NCBI RefSeq assembly: GCF_039544205.1
Contig: NZ_BAABLF010000001.1
Span: forward strand, 1 to 64,000
Origin: Ferrimonas gelatinilytica
GTDB taxonomy: Bacteria > Pseudomonadota > Gammaproteobacteria > Enterobacterales > Shewanellaceae
DNA length: 64,000 nt
Direction: 5' to 3'
The notes under the pieces are model-generated. The model saw only the letters and a program-made list of their open reading frames with translations, was not told where the DNA came from and ran no database searches. Below, piece after piece: positions 25,357 to 33,386 of the stretch (positions within the stretch are counted from its first letter, which is position 1; each line of letters starts with the position of its first letter). The position numbers were made by a program, and so were the translations under genes.

Positions 25357-27009
25357 TTATCCATGATCGATGCTGCGGAACTTCTCCCGCAGATGGTTAC
25401 GTACGGCGATCGCCGTCAGGTTGAGGCTGACAATCACCGTGACCAGCAAAAAGGAGGTGGCATACACCAGTGGGCGCGCCGCCTCCACGTTGGGACTCTG
25501 GAAGCCCACGTCGTAAATATGAAACCCCAGGTGCATAAACTTGCGCTCCAGGTGCACGTAGGGAAAGTTACCATCCACCGGCAGCTGGGGGGCCAGCTTG
25601 ACCACCCCCACCAGCATAAGGGGAGCCACCTCACCCGCTGCCCGGGCCACCGCCAGGATGAGACCCGTCATGATCGCCGGGCTGGCCATCGGCAGCACGA
25701 TGCGCCAGAGCGTTTCCGCCTGCGTTGCCCCCAGGGCCAGGCTGCCATGGCGCACCGTGGAGGGGATCCGCGCCAGCCCCTCCTCCGTGGAGACGATCAC
25801 CACCGGCAGGGTCAGGATCGCCAGGGTCAGGGAGGCCCAGAGCACGCCGGGGGTGCCAAAGGTGGGGGATGGCAGGGCCTCGGGATAAAACAGGCTGTCC
25901 AGCGAGCCCCCCAGCACGTAGACGAAAAAGCCGAGGCCGAACACCCCGTAGACGATGGACGGCACGCCAGCGAGGTTGATCACGGCGATGCGGATAAAAC
26001 GGGTAAGCGCATTGTTAGCCGCATATTCATGGAGGTAGACCGCCGCGAGCACCCCGAAGGGGGTCACGATCACCGCCATCAGCATCACCATGAAGACGGT
26101 CCCGAAGATGGCGGGAAAAACGCCCCCCTCGGTATTGGCCTCGCGGGGTTCGGCGGTAACAAAAATGGCCACCTTGCCCATCCAGTGCCATAGCTTCTCC
26201 AGCAGGTTCATCCGGTTGGGGAAGGCCACCGCCAGGACCTGGTCCATCGGCAGGCGCACAGTCTCCCCTGTCATCTCCCGCACCTCGAGCCAGTCACTGG
26301 CCGCCTGCTGACGCAGCGCGAACAGCGACTGCTCCAGCACCTGATACTCGGCCCGTAGCGCACTCGCCTGGGCCTCCAGCGGCGCCAGGTTATCGGGGCT
26401 ATCCTGCCCCTTGAGGGCGAGCTTGCGCTTTTGCAGCCGCAGCTGCTCCAACTGATAGTTGATTCGCCCGATCGCCCCGGACTGCAGCTCCCGTGCCTCG
26501 TCACGAAGGCGGTTGGCCTCCTCAATCACCGACGGCAAACGCGTCGCCATCTGCCCCCCCTGGAGCCGCTCGCCATCCACCACCAGGGCTTCGGGGTAGC
26601 CATAAAAGTTGCCGTTACGGACCCGCTCAACCACCGCCAGTGCTTCCGGGGTCCGCTCGGCGATCACCTGATCCTGCCAGATCCAGCGAAAATCCAGGCT
26701 GACCCGCTCCCGGTTGCCGGTCTTGACCAGGAAGCGTTCCACGAAGGGGGCCTCCCCGGGGACCGTCATCCCGGCCTGCTCCAGTCGCTCCCTTGGAACT
26801 CGCTCCCGCTCGTAGCGCTCACCGATCACCACGCTGGTCTCACCCTGGCTCTCCTGCAGCTGCCACTCGTAGAGCGTTGAGGGCCAGAAATAGACCAGAC
26901 CACGGCTGGCAATCAGCAGCAGCAGGCCAAGGACGGCGATCAGAGCCAGGCTCACCGCGCCGCTGGTCATCCAGATCCAGGGTGCGCCGGACGTAAACCA
27001 TTTCCTCAT
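25357..27009 (-). CDS. pstA: Phosphate ABC transporter permease PstA, long form
   Basis: Inner-membrane permease of the Pst importer. At 550 residues it is far longer than the roughly 300 of enteric PstA. After a first membrane helix (near 15-40) comes a periplasmic region of about 230 residues with a coiled coil (residues 165-245, RLRDEARELQSGAIGRINYQ), then the usual permease with the EAA loop GSLALGATQAETLWRIVLPM. GGGGAGG precedes the ATG. Long PstA/PstC pairs are known in Vibrio, Shewanella and Pseudomonas relatives. Confidence 0.94.
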   Translation of the reverse strand: MRKWFTSGAPWIWMTSGAVSLALIAVLGLLLLIASRGLVYFWPSTLYEWQLQESQGETSVVIGERYERERVPRERLEQAGMTVPGEAPFVERFLVKTGNRERVSLDFRWIWQDQVIAERTPEALAVVERVRNGNFYGYPEALVVDGERLQGGQMATRLPSVIEEANRLRDEARELQSGAIGRINYQLEQLRLQKRKLALKGQDSPDNLAPLEAQASALRAEYQVLEQSLFALRQQAASDWLEVREMTGETVRLPMDQVLAVAFPNRMNLLEKLWHWMGKVAIFVTAEPREANTEGGVFPAIFGTVFMVMLMAVIVTPFGVLAAVYLHEYAANNALTRFIRIAVINLAGVPSIVYGVFGLGFFVYVLGGSLDSLFYPEALPSPTFGTPGVLWASLTLAILTLPVVIVSTEEGLARIPSTVRHGSLALGATQAETLWRIVLPMASPAIMTGLILAVARAAGEVAPLMLVGVVKLAPQLPVDGNFPYVHLERKFMHLGFHIYDVGFQSPNVEAARPLVYATSFLLVTVIVSLNLTAIAVRNHLREKFRSIDHG

Positions 27010-27019
27010 CGGCCTCCCC

Positions 27020-29233
27020 TTAAAGCGTCGAATACTTGCGGCGCAGCCGCTGGCGAACCAGCTCCGCCAGCGTGTTAAAGAAGAAGGAGGCGACGAAGAG
27101 CACGAAGGCAGCCAGGAACAGCACCCGGTAGTGGCTGCTGCCGATGGCAGATTCCGGCATCTCCACCGCGATATTTGCGGCCAGGGTGCGCATCCCTTCG
27201 AAGATGTTCCACTCCATCAGTGGCGTGTTCCCTGTGGCCATCAGCACGATCATCGTCTCCCCAAGGGCACGGCCGAAACCCATCATGATGGCGGAGAAGA
27301 TCCCGGGGCTGGCGGTCAGCAGCACCACCCGGTTGAGGGTCTGCCACTGGGTGGCACCAAGGGCCAGGGAGCCATTCACCAGGTGCTTGGGCACGGAAAA
27401 GATCGCGTCCTCGGCAATGGAGAAGATGGTGGGGATCACCGCAAAGCCCATCGCCAGCCCTACCACCAGGGCATTACGCTGGTCAAAGGGGATCCCCAGC
27501 TCGTGGGTAATGAAGGCGCGGGCATCTCCCCCCATTAGGAGTAACTCCAGGTAGGGGCTCAGCCAGAGGGCCACGACCCCGGTGAGGATAAGCACCGGCA
27601 ACAGCAGCAACTCCCGGTAATGTCCCCAGGTACTGCTGTGCCACCGCTCGGGCAGTCGCTGCCATCCCCAGGCACAGAGCAGGATCACCAGGGGCAGGAG
27701 CAGCACCAGCAGCAGGATCCCCGCCAGGTTCCGCTCCACGATGGGCGCCAGCCACAACCCGGCCAGGAAACCGAGGATCACCGTCGGCAGCGCTTCCATG
27801 ATCTCCACCGTCGGCTTGACCAGTCGGCGTACCCCGGGGGTCATGAAGTAAGCGGTGTAGATGGCGCCGGCCACCGCCAGGGGCACCGCGAACACCATTG
27901 CATAGAGCGCCGCTTTGAGGGTGCCAAACGCTAGGGGCATCAGGCTCATCTTGGCTTCGAAGTCATTGGAACCGGAGGTGGATTGCCAGACATAATCCGG
28001 CTCGCTGTACCCTTCGTACCACACCTTTTGCCACAGGGCACTGAAGGAGATCTCCGGGTGGGGGTTATCCAGGGTGAACAGGGTGACCCCCTCCCCGCTC
28101 TCTAGGATAAGGCCGTTACCCGCCGGAGCGAAAGCCAGGTGGCGTACCGCCCCGTTTCCGCCATCCTGGTGCAGCAGGTGGCGCTCGGCAGTAGTGTGGT
28201 AGAGATCCAACCCGCCCTCTGCGTCCCCCAGGGCAAAACCTTTACGGTAGTGCTCACTGGCAATGGCGGTCACCGGACCATCATGGACGAAGGCCCGCAC
28301 CCGCTGGTAGCGGCGCTGGCCATCGATACGGGCCTGGAACCACTGGGAGACCACGCCATTGTCATTGACCACCAGCAGGGAACTCTCCCCCGCCAGCAGC
28401 GCCAGCTCAGTGATCCGGGCTTCGGGCTCTGCCGCATCCAGCACCTGGTCCAGCCGGACGGCGTCCAGGGCGCCGATCTGCCACACTTGGATGCGATTAT
28501 CAGTCAACACAAAGAGCTGACGCTGATCCGGTGACAGCTGCAGGCTTTGGACGTTGTTGAGCTCCGGCAGCTCCACCGACACCGGGGTCCAAACCACCTC
28601 ATCGGAAAGAAAATCTCGCTCCCCGTAGAGTCGGGTCAGTTGATAGGGGCCCTGGTCACCCCGCCACACCAGGGTGACCTGTTCCTGGTCCGCGGCCACA
28701 CTCAGTGAGCGGATCGCCTCCTCTCCCAGCGGGTATGTGGGGCTGCCCAGGGGATAGCCAAGCGCAGGCGTGATGGTTCGAAGGTTATTCGGATAGGTGG
28801 TGATGAAATCGGTGCGGGCCAGGAGCAAATCACCGTTACTCAGCCCCATGGCCAGGATCTCACTGGCGGGGTGCGCCTTCGCGGAGGCGGTGATCTGCGC
28901 GCCCTCGGGCAGGTCCAGTCGGCGGGCGGTGTGTTCGCCATTGGCCTGGTAGAACTCCACCACGCCGAGATCCGTAAAGCGGTAGCCGTACTGCCGGCTA
29001 TCATCAAGCCCCAGCTTCAGGGTCTTGGCAGGAGAAAGAAAAGGGGCCTGGTAGCTCTCGGTCAGGCTTGGGCTGCGAAACAGCGGGGTTACCACGTACA
29101 GCAGGTAGAAGAAGATCAGCAGCAGGGAGACCAGCACCATGGAGCCACCCAGCACAATCCCGATACGGGTGAGGCGGTTTTTCAGCAATCGACGTTGGCT
29201 ACTGCGGTAGCGCTCCAGTTTTGCGGCGTCCAT
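27020..29233 (-). CDS. pstC: Phosphate ABC transporter permease PstC, long form
   Basis: Partner permease of PstA, 737 residues versus about 320 in enterics. One N-terminal helix (near 25-50) is followed by a periplasmic domain of roughly 370 residues with repeating blades (IRSLSVAADQEQVTLVWRGD, NNVQSLQLSPDQRQLFVLTD), which looks like a beta-propeller; the permease core follows with GSLALGATQWQTLNRVVLL as the EAA loop. It is the first gene of the operon, 64 bases behind a Pho box. The propeller's partner is unknown; PstS or the cell wall are possibilities. Confidence 0.93.
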   Translation of the reverse strand: MDAAKLERYRSSQRRLLKNRLTRIGIVLGGSMVLVSLLLIFFYLLYVVTPLFRSPSLTESYQAPFLSPAKTLKLGLDDSRQYGYRFTDLGVVEFYQANGEHTARRLDLPEGAQITASAKAHPASEILAMGLSNGDLLLARTDFITTYPNNLRTITPALGYPLGSPTYPLGEEAIRSLSVAADQEQVTLVWRGDQGPYQLTRLYGERDFLSDEVVWTPVSVELPELNNVQSLQLSPDQRQLFVLTDNRIQVWQIGALDAVRLDQVLDAAEPEARITELALLAGESSLLVVNDNGVVSQWFQARIDGQRRYQRVRAFVHDGPVTAIASEHYRKGFALGDAEGGLDLYHTTAERHLLHQDGGNGAVRHLAFAPAGNGLILESGEGVTLFTLDNPHPEISFSALWQKVWYEGYSEPDYVWQSTSGSNDFEAKMSLMPLAFGTLKAALYAMVFAVPLAVAGAIYTAYFMTPGVRRLVKPTVEIMEALPTVILGFLAGLWLAPIVERNLAGILLLVLLLPLVILLCAWGWQRLPERWHSSTWGHYRELLLLPVLILTGVVALWLSPYLELLLMGGDARAFITHELGIPFDQRNALVVGLAMGFAVIPTIFSIAEDAIFSVPKHLVNGSLALGATQWQTLNRVVLLTASPGIFSAIMMGFGRALGETMIVLMATGNTPLMEWNIFEGMRTLAANIAVEMPESAIGSSHYRVLFLAAFVLFVASFFFNTLAELVRQRLRRKYSTL

Positions 29234-29285
29234 GGTGTTCCCGAATAGGCGGCATCAGTGCGGCTTGGCGCCGCAAAAGGAGTAT

Positions 29286-29314
29286 ATGTCGTTTGTATGA
29301 CAGTCAGATGACAG
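29286..29314 (-). promoter_or_regulatory. Pho box ahead of pstC (and facing ppk)
   Basis: On the minus strand CTGTCAT-CTGA-CTGTCAT gives two perfect PhoB half-sites 11 bases apart (29297-29314), and ACGACAT adds a weaker third (29286-29292). It lies in the divergent region between pstC and ppk, so PhoB may control both. Confidence 0.85.
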
Positions 29315-29465
29315 GGACCGGCCAACCCGAGGGTGGCCACCTTGGTATAAAATATCATCAAATCAGTAGATTATACCTTCACTGCCAATAGAAGATGGTG
29401 GCACCCTGGTGATGCAGCGCCCCCGCATACGGGCCCCTGGGCCATGGAATTAAGGAGTGATACCG

Positions 29466-31535
29466 GTGCAACAGGCCTTTCCCTACATCGAGAAGGAGCT
29501 AAGCTGGCTCAGTTTTAACGAGCGGGTGTTGCAGGAAGCGGCAGAGACCGATAACCCGGTGATCGAGCGGGTGCGCTTTTTGGGGATCTTCTCCAACAAT
29601 CTCGACGAGTTTTTCCGCGTCCGGGTCGGCGAGGTGAAGCGGCGGATCCTGATCGAGGAGGCCCAGGGGGGTGGCGATGCTTCACGCGCCCTGCTCGGCC
29701 AGATCAACCAGCGTGCCTTGGTGCTGCAAAGCCAGTTTGATGAGATCTACCGGCAACTGCTGCTGGACCTGGCCCGACGCAACGTCTTCCTGGTCAGCGA
29801 AACCCAGTTGTCAGCGTTCCATGGCCGCTGGCTCAAGCAGCACTTCAAGAACAAGATCCGTCGCCATATCATCCCTATCCTGCACCATAAGGATCGCCCC
29901 GCCCTGGCCAATATGGAGGATGGGCTCACCTACCTGGTCGCCCAGATGCACAAGGCCGACCAGGTCCAGTACGCCTACATCCCGGTCCCCTCCACCCGCA
30001 CCGCCCGCTTCACCCAGCTGCCGTCGGAGGGGGAGAAGTCCCGAAAAACCCTTATTTTGCTCGACAATATCATCCGCCACTGCCTGGATGAGCTGTTCGA
30101 AGGGATCATCGATTACGACAGCATAACCTGCTACTCCATGAAACTGACCCGGGGAGCGCAGTTTGATCTCTCCCGGGAGATCGACGAGAGCCTGCTGGAG
30201 CAGATGTCAGAGGCGCTCAAACAGCGGGTCACCGCCGAGCCGGTGCGGCTGGTCTATGACCGGGAGATGCCCCAGCAGATGCTGGACATGCTGGTGGAGC
30301 AGCTCGGTCACAACCATTACGGGTCCCTGATCCCCGGTGGTCGTTACCATAACTTTCGCGATTTCATGGCCTTTCCCAACCCGGGACGAAAGTACCTGGA
30401 ACATGAAAAGATGCCCGCCCTGGCCAGCCGGCAATTCACCAGCTACCGGACCGCGTTCGAGGCGATCAGCGCCGGGGATATCCTGCTGCACTATCCCTAC
30501 CACAAGTTTTCCCACCTCACCGAGTGGCTGCGCCAGTCCGCCTATGATCCCCAGGTTCGCAGCATCAAGATCAATGTTTACCGGGTAGCGAAGAACAGCC
30601 AGGTGCTCAATACGCTGATCGAGGCGGTCAAGAACGGCAAGGATGTCACTGTGGTGGTGGAGTTGCAGGCCCGCTTCGATGAGGGGGCCAACATCGAATG
30701 GGCCAAACGCCTGACCGACGCCGGCGTGCGGGTGCATTTCGGGATCCCCTCACTGAAGATCCACGCCAAGCTCTGCCTGGTGAGCCGCCAGGAGGAGGGA
30801 CAAATCGTTCACTATGGCCATATCGGTACCGGTAACTTTCACGAGAAGACCGCCCGGATCTACACCGATTACGCCCTGTTTACCCGCCACCCGGAGCTGA
30901 CCCGTGAGGTGGATGCCGTCTTTGATTTCATTCTCCACCCCTATCGGCGGTTCCGTTTCCAGCACCTGCTGCTCGCCCCCACCGACACCCGGAGCAAGCT
31001 CTACCGCTTTATCGATCGGGAGATCGAGAATCAAAAGCAGGGACTACCAGCGCTCATCACGTTGAAGCTCAACAACCTGGTGGACCCCGATCTCATCGCG
31101 AAGCTCTACAGGGCCTCCCGGGAAGGGGTGAGCATCCGTCTCATTATCCGTGGCATGTGCTCTCTGGTGACCGAAGTGCCCGGGGTCTCTGACAACATAC
31201 GCGCCATCTCGGTGATCGACCGCTACCTCGAACACCCCAGGGTGATGGTGTTTGGCAACGGCGGGGATCCCCAGGTGTTGATTACCAGCGGTGACTGGAT
31301 GACCCGCAACCTGGACAGCCGGCTCGAGGTGGGCTGTCCCATCTACCACCCCAGGCTGAAACAGATGCTGCTGGACCACCTGGATATCCAGTGGCGGGAT
31401 AACCAGAAGGCGCGCCTGATCAACCGTGCCCAGGACAACCCCTACGTCAAGCGGGGCAACCGCAAGAAACTGCGCAGCCAGAGTGCCATCTACGAACACC
31501 TCAAGGGGATGGAGCAGGCGCAGGGCGAGTCATAA
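29466..31535 (+). CDS. ppk: Polyphosphate kinase 1
   Basis: Makes polyphosphate from ATP at the inner membrane face. The 689-residue protein has the N-terminal domain (YIEKELSWLSFNERVLQEAA), the phosphorylated catalytic His H433 in SLKIHAKLCL and the second His H452 in HIGTGNFHEKTA, spaced as in the E. coli enzyme (435 and 454). I chose GTG at 29466 because AAGGAG lies eight bases upstream; a GTG at 29457 overlaps that site. It is divergent from pstC and 53 bases ahead of ppx. Confidence 0.96.
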   Translation: MQQAFPYIEKELSWLSFNERVLQEAAETDNPVIERVRFLGIFSNNLDEFFRVRVGEVKRRILIEEAQGGGDASRALLGQINQRALVLQSQFDEIYRQLLLDLARRNVFLVSETQLSAFHGRWLKQHFKNKIRRHIIPILHHKDRPALANMEDGLTYLVAQMHKADQVQYAYIPVPSTRTARFTQLPSEGEKSRKTLILLDNIIRHCLDELFEGIIDYDSITCYSMKLTRGAQFDLSREIDESLLEQMSEALKQRVTAEPVRLVYDREMPQQMLDMLVEQLGHNHYGSLIPGGRYHNFRDFMAFPNPGRKYLEHEKMPALASRQFTSYRTAFEAISAGDILLHYPYHKFSHLTEWLRQSAYDPQVRSIKINVYRVAKNSQVLNTLIEAVKNGKDVTVVVELQARFDEGANIEWAKRLTDAGVRVHFGIPSLKIHAKLCLVSRQEEGQIVHYGHIGTGNFHEKTARIYTDYALFTRHPELTREVDAVFDFILHPYRRFRFQHLLLAPTDTRSKLYRFIDREIENQKQGLPALITLKLNNLVDPDLIAKLYRASREGVSIRLIIRGMCSLVTEVPGVSDNIRAISVIDRYLEHPRVMVFGNGGDPQVLITSGDWMTRNLDSRLEVGCPIYHPRLKQMLLDHLDIQWRDNQKARLINRAQDNPYVKRGNRKKLRSQSAIYEHLKGMEQAQGES

Positions 31536-31588
31536 CCCATACTGAACCCAGAGCCTCAACCGCACCGGGGGAACAGGAGTGATACCGC

Positions 31589-33070
31589 ATGAACCGGCAA
31601 CCTGTGCAAGTCGGTGACACCATCGCCGCCATCGACCTGGGCTCCAACAGCTTCCACCTGGCGATCGCCCGGGTACTGGAGAACCGGATCCAACTGCTGC
31701 ACCGGGTCAAGCAGCGGGTGCAACTGGCCGAGGGGATGGACGAAAAGGGCAACCTCAGCGAGACCGCCATGGCCCGCGGGCTGAACTGCCTGGAGCAGTT
31801 TGCCCAGCAGTTGAACAACAGCCAGATCAGTCAGGTGCGCGCCGTCGCCACCTATGCCCTGCGCCGCGCTCCAAACCGGCGCCAGTTTCTCGATCCCGCC
31901 CATGACCGCCTGGGGATCCCGGTGGCGGTGATTCCCGGAACCGAAGAGGCCCGCCTGATCTTCCGTGGCGTCGTCCAGTCCCAGGAACTCAAGTCAGGCA
32001 GCCTGGTGATCGACATCGGCGGCGGCAGTACCGAGCTGATCCTCGGACAGGGCATTGAGCCGCAACAGCTCACCAGCCTAAATATGGGCTGTGTCAGTTA
32101 CCAATCCCGCCATTTCCCCACTGAGCAGCCGACCCCGGCCCAATTCCAGCGCGCCATCATCGCCGCTCGTCAGCAACTGGAGCCCCTCCTTTCCCGCTAC
32201 CGGTCCGAGGATTGGACCCTAGCCATCGGCTGCTCCGGTACCATAAAGACGCTGACCGGACTCTGCCAACCCGGTGATGAACCGGCGCCATTAGAGCGCC
32301 AGAGCCTGGAGCAACTGGTCGCCTTTATTGGCCACCACGGCATGGCCCACCCGCGCTTCGCCGGGCTATCCGACAGTCGGCGCCGGGTGCTGCCCGCGGG
32401 ACTTTCGATCCTGCTGGCCTGTATGCGCAGCCTGCAGATCGAAGCCATGACCTTCTGCGACAGTGCCCTGCGGGAGGGCGTGCTGGCGGAGATGGGCGGC
32501 GAAGCGCCCCATCCCTCCGTCTGTGCCCAGACGGTAGCCGCCATGGAGCGGCTTCACCACATCGATACCCGGCATGGCCAGAGGGTGGCCCAATCCGCCG
32601 CCAGCCTCTACCTGCACTGCCCGGAGGCGGTGCCGGACCTGATGCAGCTGCTGCACTGGGCGGGACGCCTGCACGAGACAGGCCTCTCCCTCAACTTCCG
32701 CCACCGGCATCGACACACCGGCTATATCCTTGCCAACAGCAACCTTCCCGGCTTCACCCTGGAGCAGCAGCAGTTACTGGCCCACCTGGGCCGCTTCCAC
32801 CGCAAAAAGCTTGAGAGTTTCGAGCCCCTGGACTCACAACTTGCCAACGCCGGGCAGCAGCGGCAGCTGCTGATGGCCCTGCGGCTGGCGGTGGTGTGGC
32901 ACCTGGGGCGACGCCACGATCTGCCCCTGCCCGAACTTCAGTGGCTGCCGCAGGGCTACCAACTGATCCTGCCACCGGCACTGGCAGACGACCCGCTGCT
33001 GCAGGCGGACCTGCTTCGCGAGCAGCGAGAACTGGCCTCTGCGCCGCAACCGATGCAGCTGTTTCTTTAG
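31589..33070 (+). CDS. ppx: Exopolyphosphatase
   Basis: Ppx/GppA-family phosphatase that removes phosphate from polyphosphate ends. The 493-residue protein has the ASKHA nucleotide motif AAIDLGSNSFHLAIARV near the N-terminus, the second phosphate loop LVIDIGGGSTELILG near residue 135, EARLIFRGV, and a C-terminal HD-like domain (LLHWAGRLHETGLSLNFRHR). AGGAG precedes the ATG. It pairs with ppk. A GppA role is the alternative, but the ppk linkage favours Ppx. Confidence 0.94.
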   Translation: MNRQPVQVGDTIAAIDLGSNSFHLAIARVLENRIQLLHRVKQRVQLAEGMDEKGNLSETAMARGLNCLEQFAQQLNNSQISQVRAVATYALRRAPNRRQFLDPAHDRLGIPVAVIPGTEEARLIFRGVVQSQELKSGSLVIDIGGGSTELILGQGIEPQQLTSLNMGCVSYQSRHFPTEQPTPAQFQRAIIAARQQLEPLLSRYRSEDWTLAIGCSGTIKTLTGLCQPGDEPAPLERQSLEQLVAFIGHHGMAHPRFAGLSDSRRRVLPAGLSILLACMRSLQIEAMTFCDSALREGVLAEMGGEAPHPSVCAQTVAAMERLHHIDTRHGQRVAQSAASLYLHCPEAVPDLMQLLHWAGRLHETGLSLNFRHRHRHTGYILANSNLPGFTLEQQQLLAHLGRFHRKKLESFEPLDSQLANAGQQRQLLMALRLAVVWHLGRRHDLPLPELQWLPQGYQLILPPALADDPLLQADLLREQRELASAPQPMQLFL

Positions 33071-33386
33071 TCCCGCCCTCCTCACCCTTGTCCGGGATGC
33101 TCCGGCCAAAGAGGACGACCTCAGAAACCAACCTACTGCGCCGACCAGCACTGGTCGGCGCAGTAGGTTTCCCCATTCGCAGCAGGGACTTTTCCGGCCC
33201 ATGTTAACACCTTGTTATCGAATGCAACATTTTTGACGGACAGTTTAATGATTGGGCTGTCAAAGTTATTCGTGGTTATAAATCAGTTGGTTAAATGGGT
33301 ACCTCTTCAAGGCCCGTATCGATCAGACCCATTACCTCGCCCGTTGCGTGTCGCAAGGAGAAGGTGAGGATTGTCAAGGAGTCATT
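33071..33386. other. Intergenic region between ppx and the TonB receptor
   Basis: About 315 bases. It holds the ppx hairpin at 33130-33169. The stretch 33210-33300 is AT-rich and probably holds the receptor's promoter, but I cannot fix a clear -35/-10 pair or a Fur box. No gene is visible. Confidence 0.5.
33130..33169 (+). terminator. Long terminator after ppx
   Basis: AACCTACTGCGCCGACCAG pairs perfectly over 19 bases with the following inverted copy, with CA between them. A short TTT follows. It is the strongest stem in this intergenic region. Confidence 0.75.
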
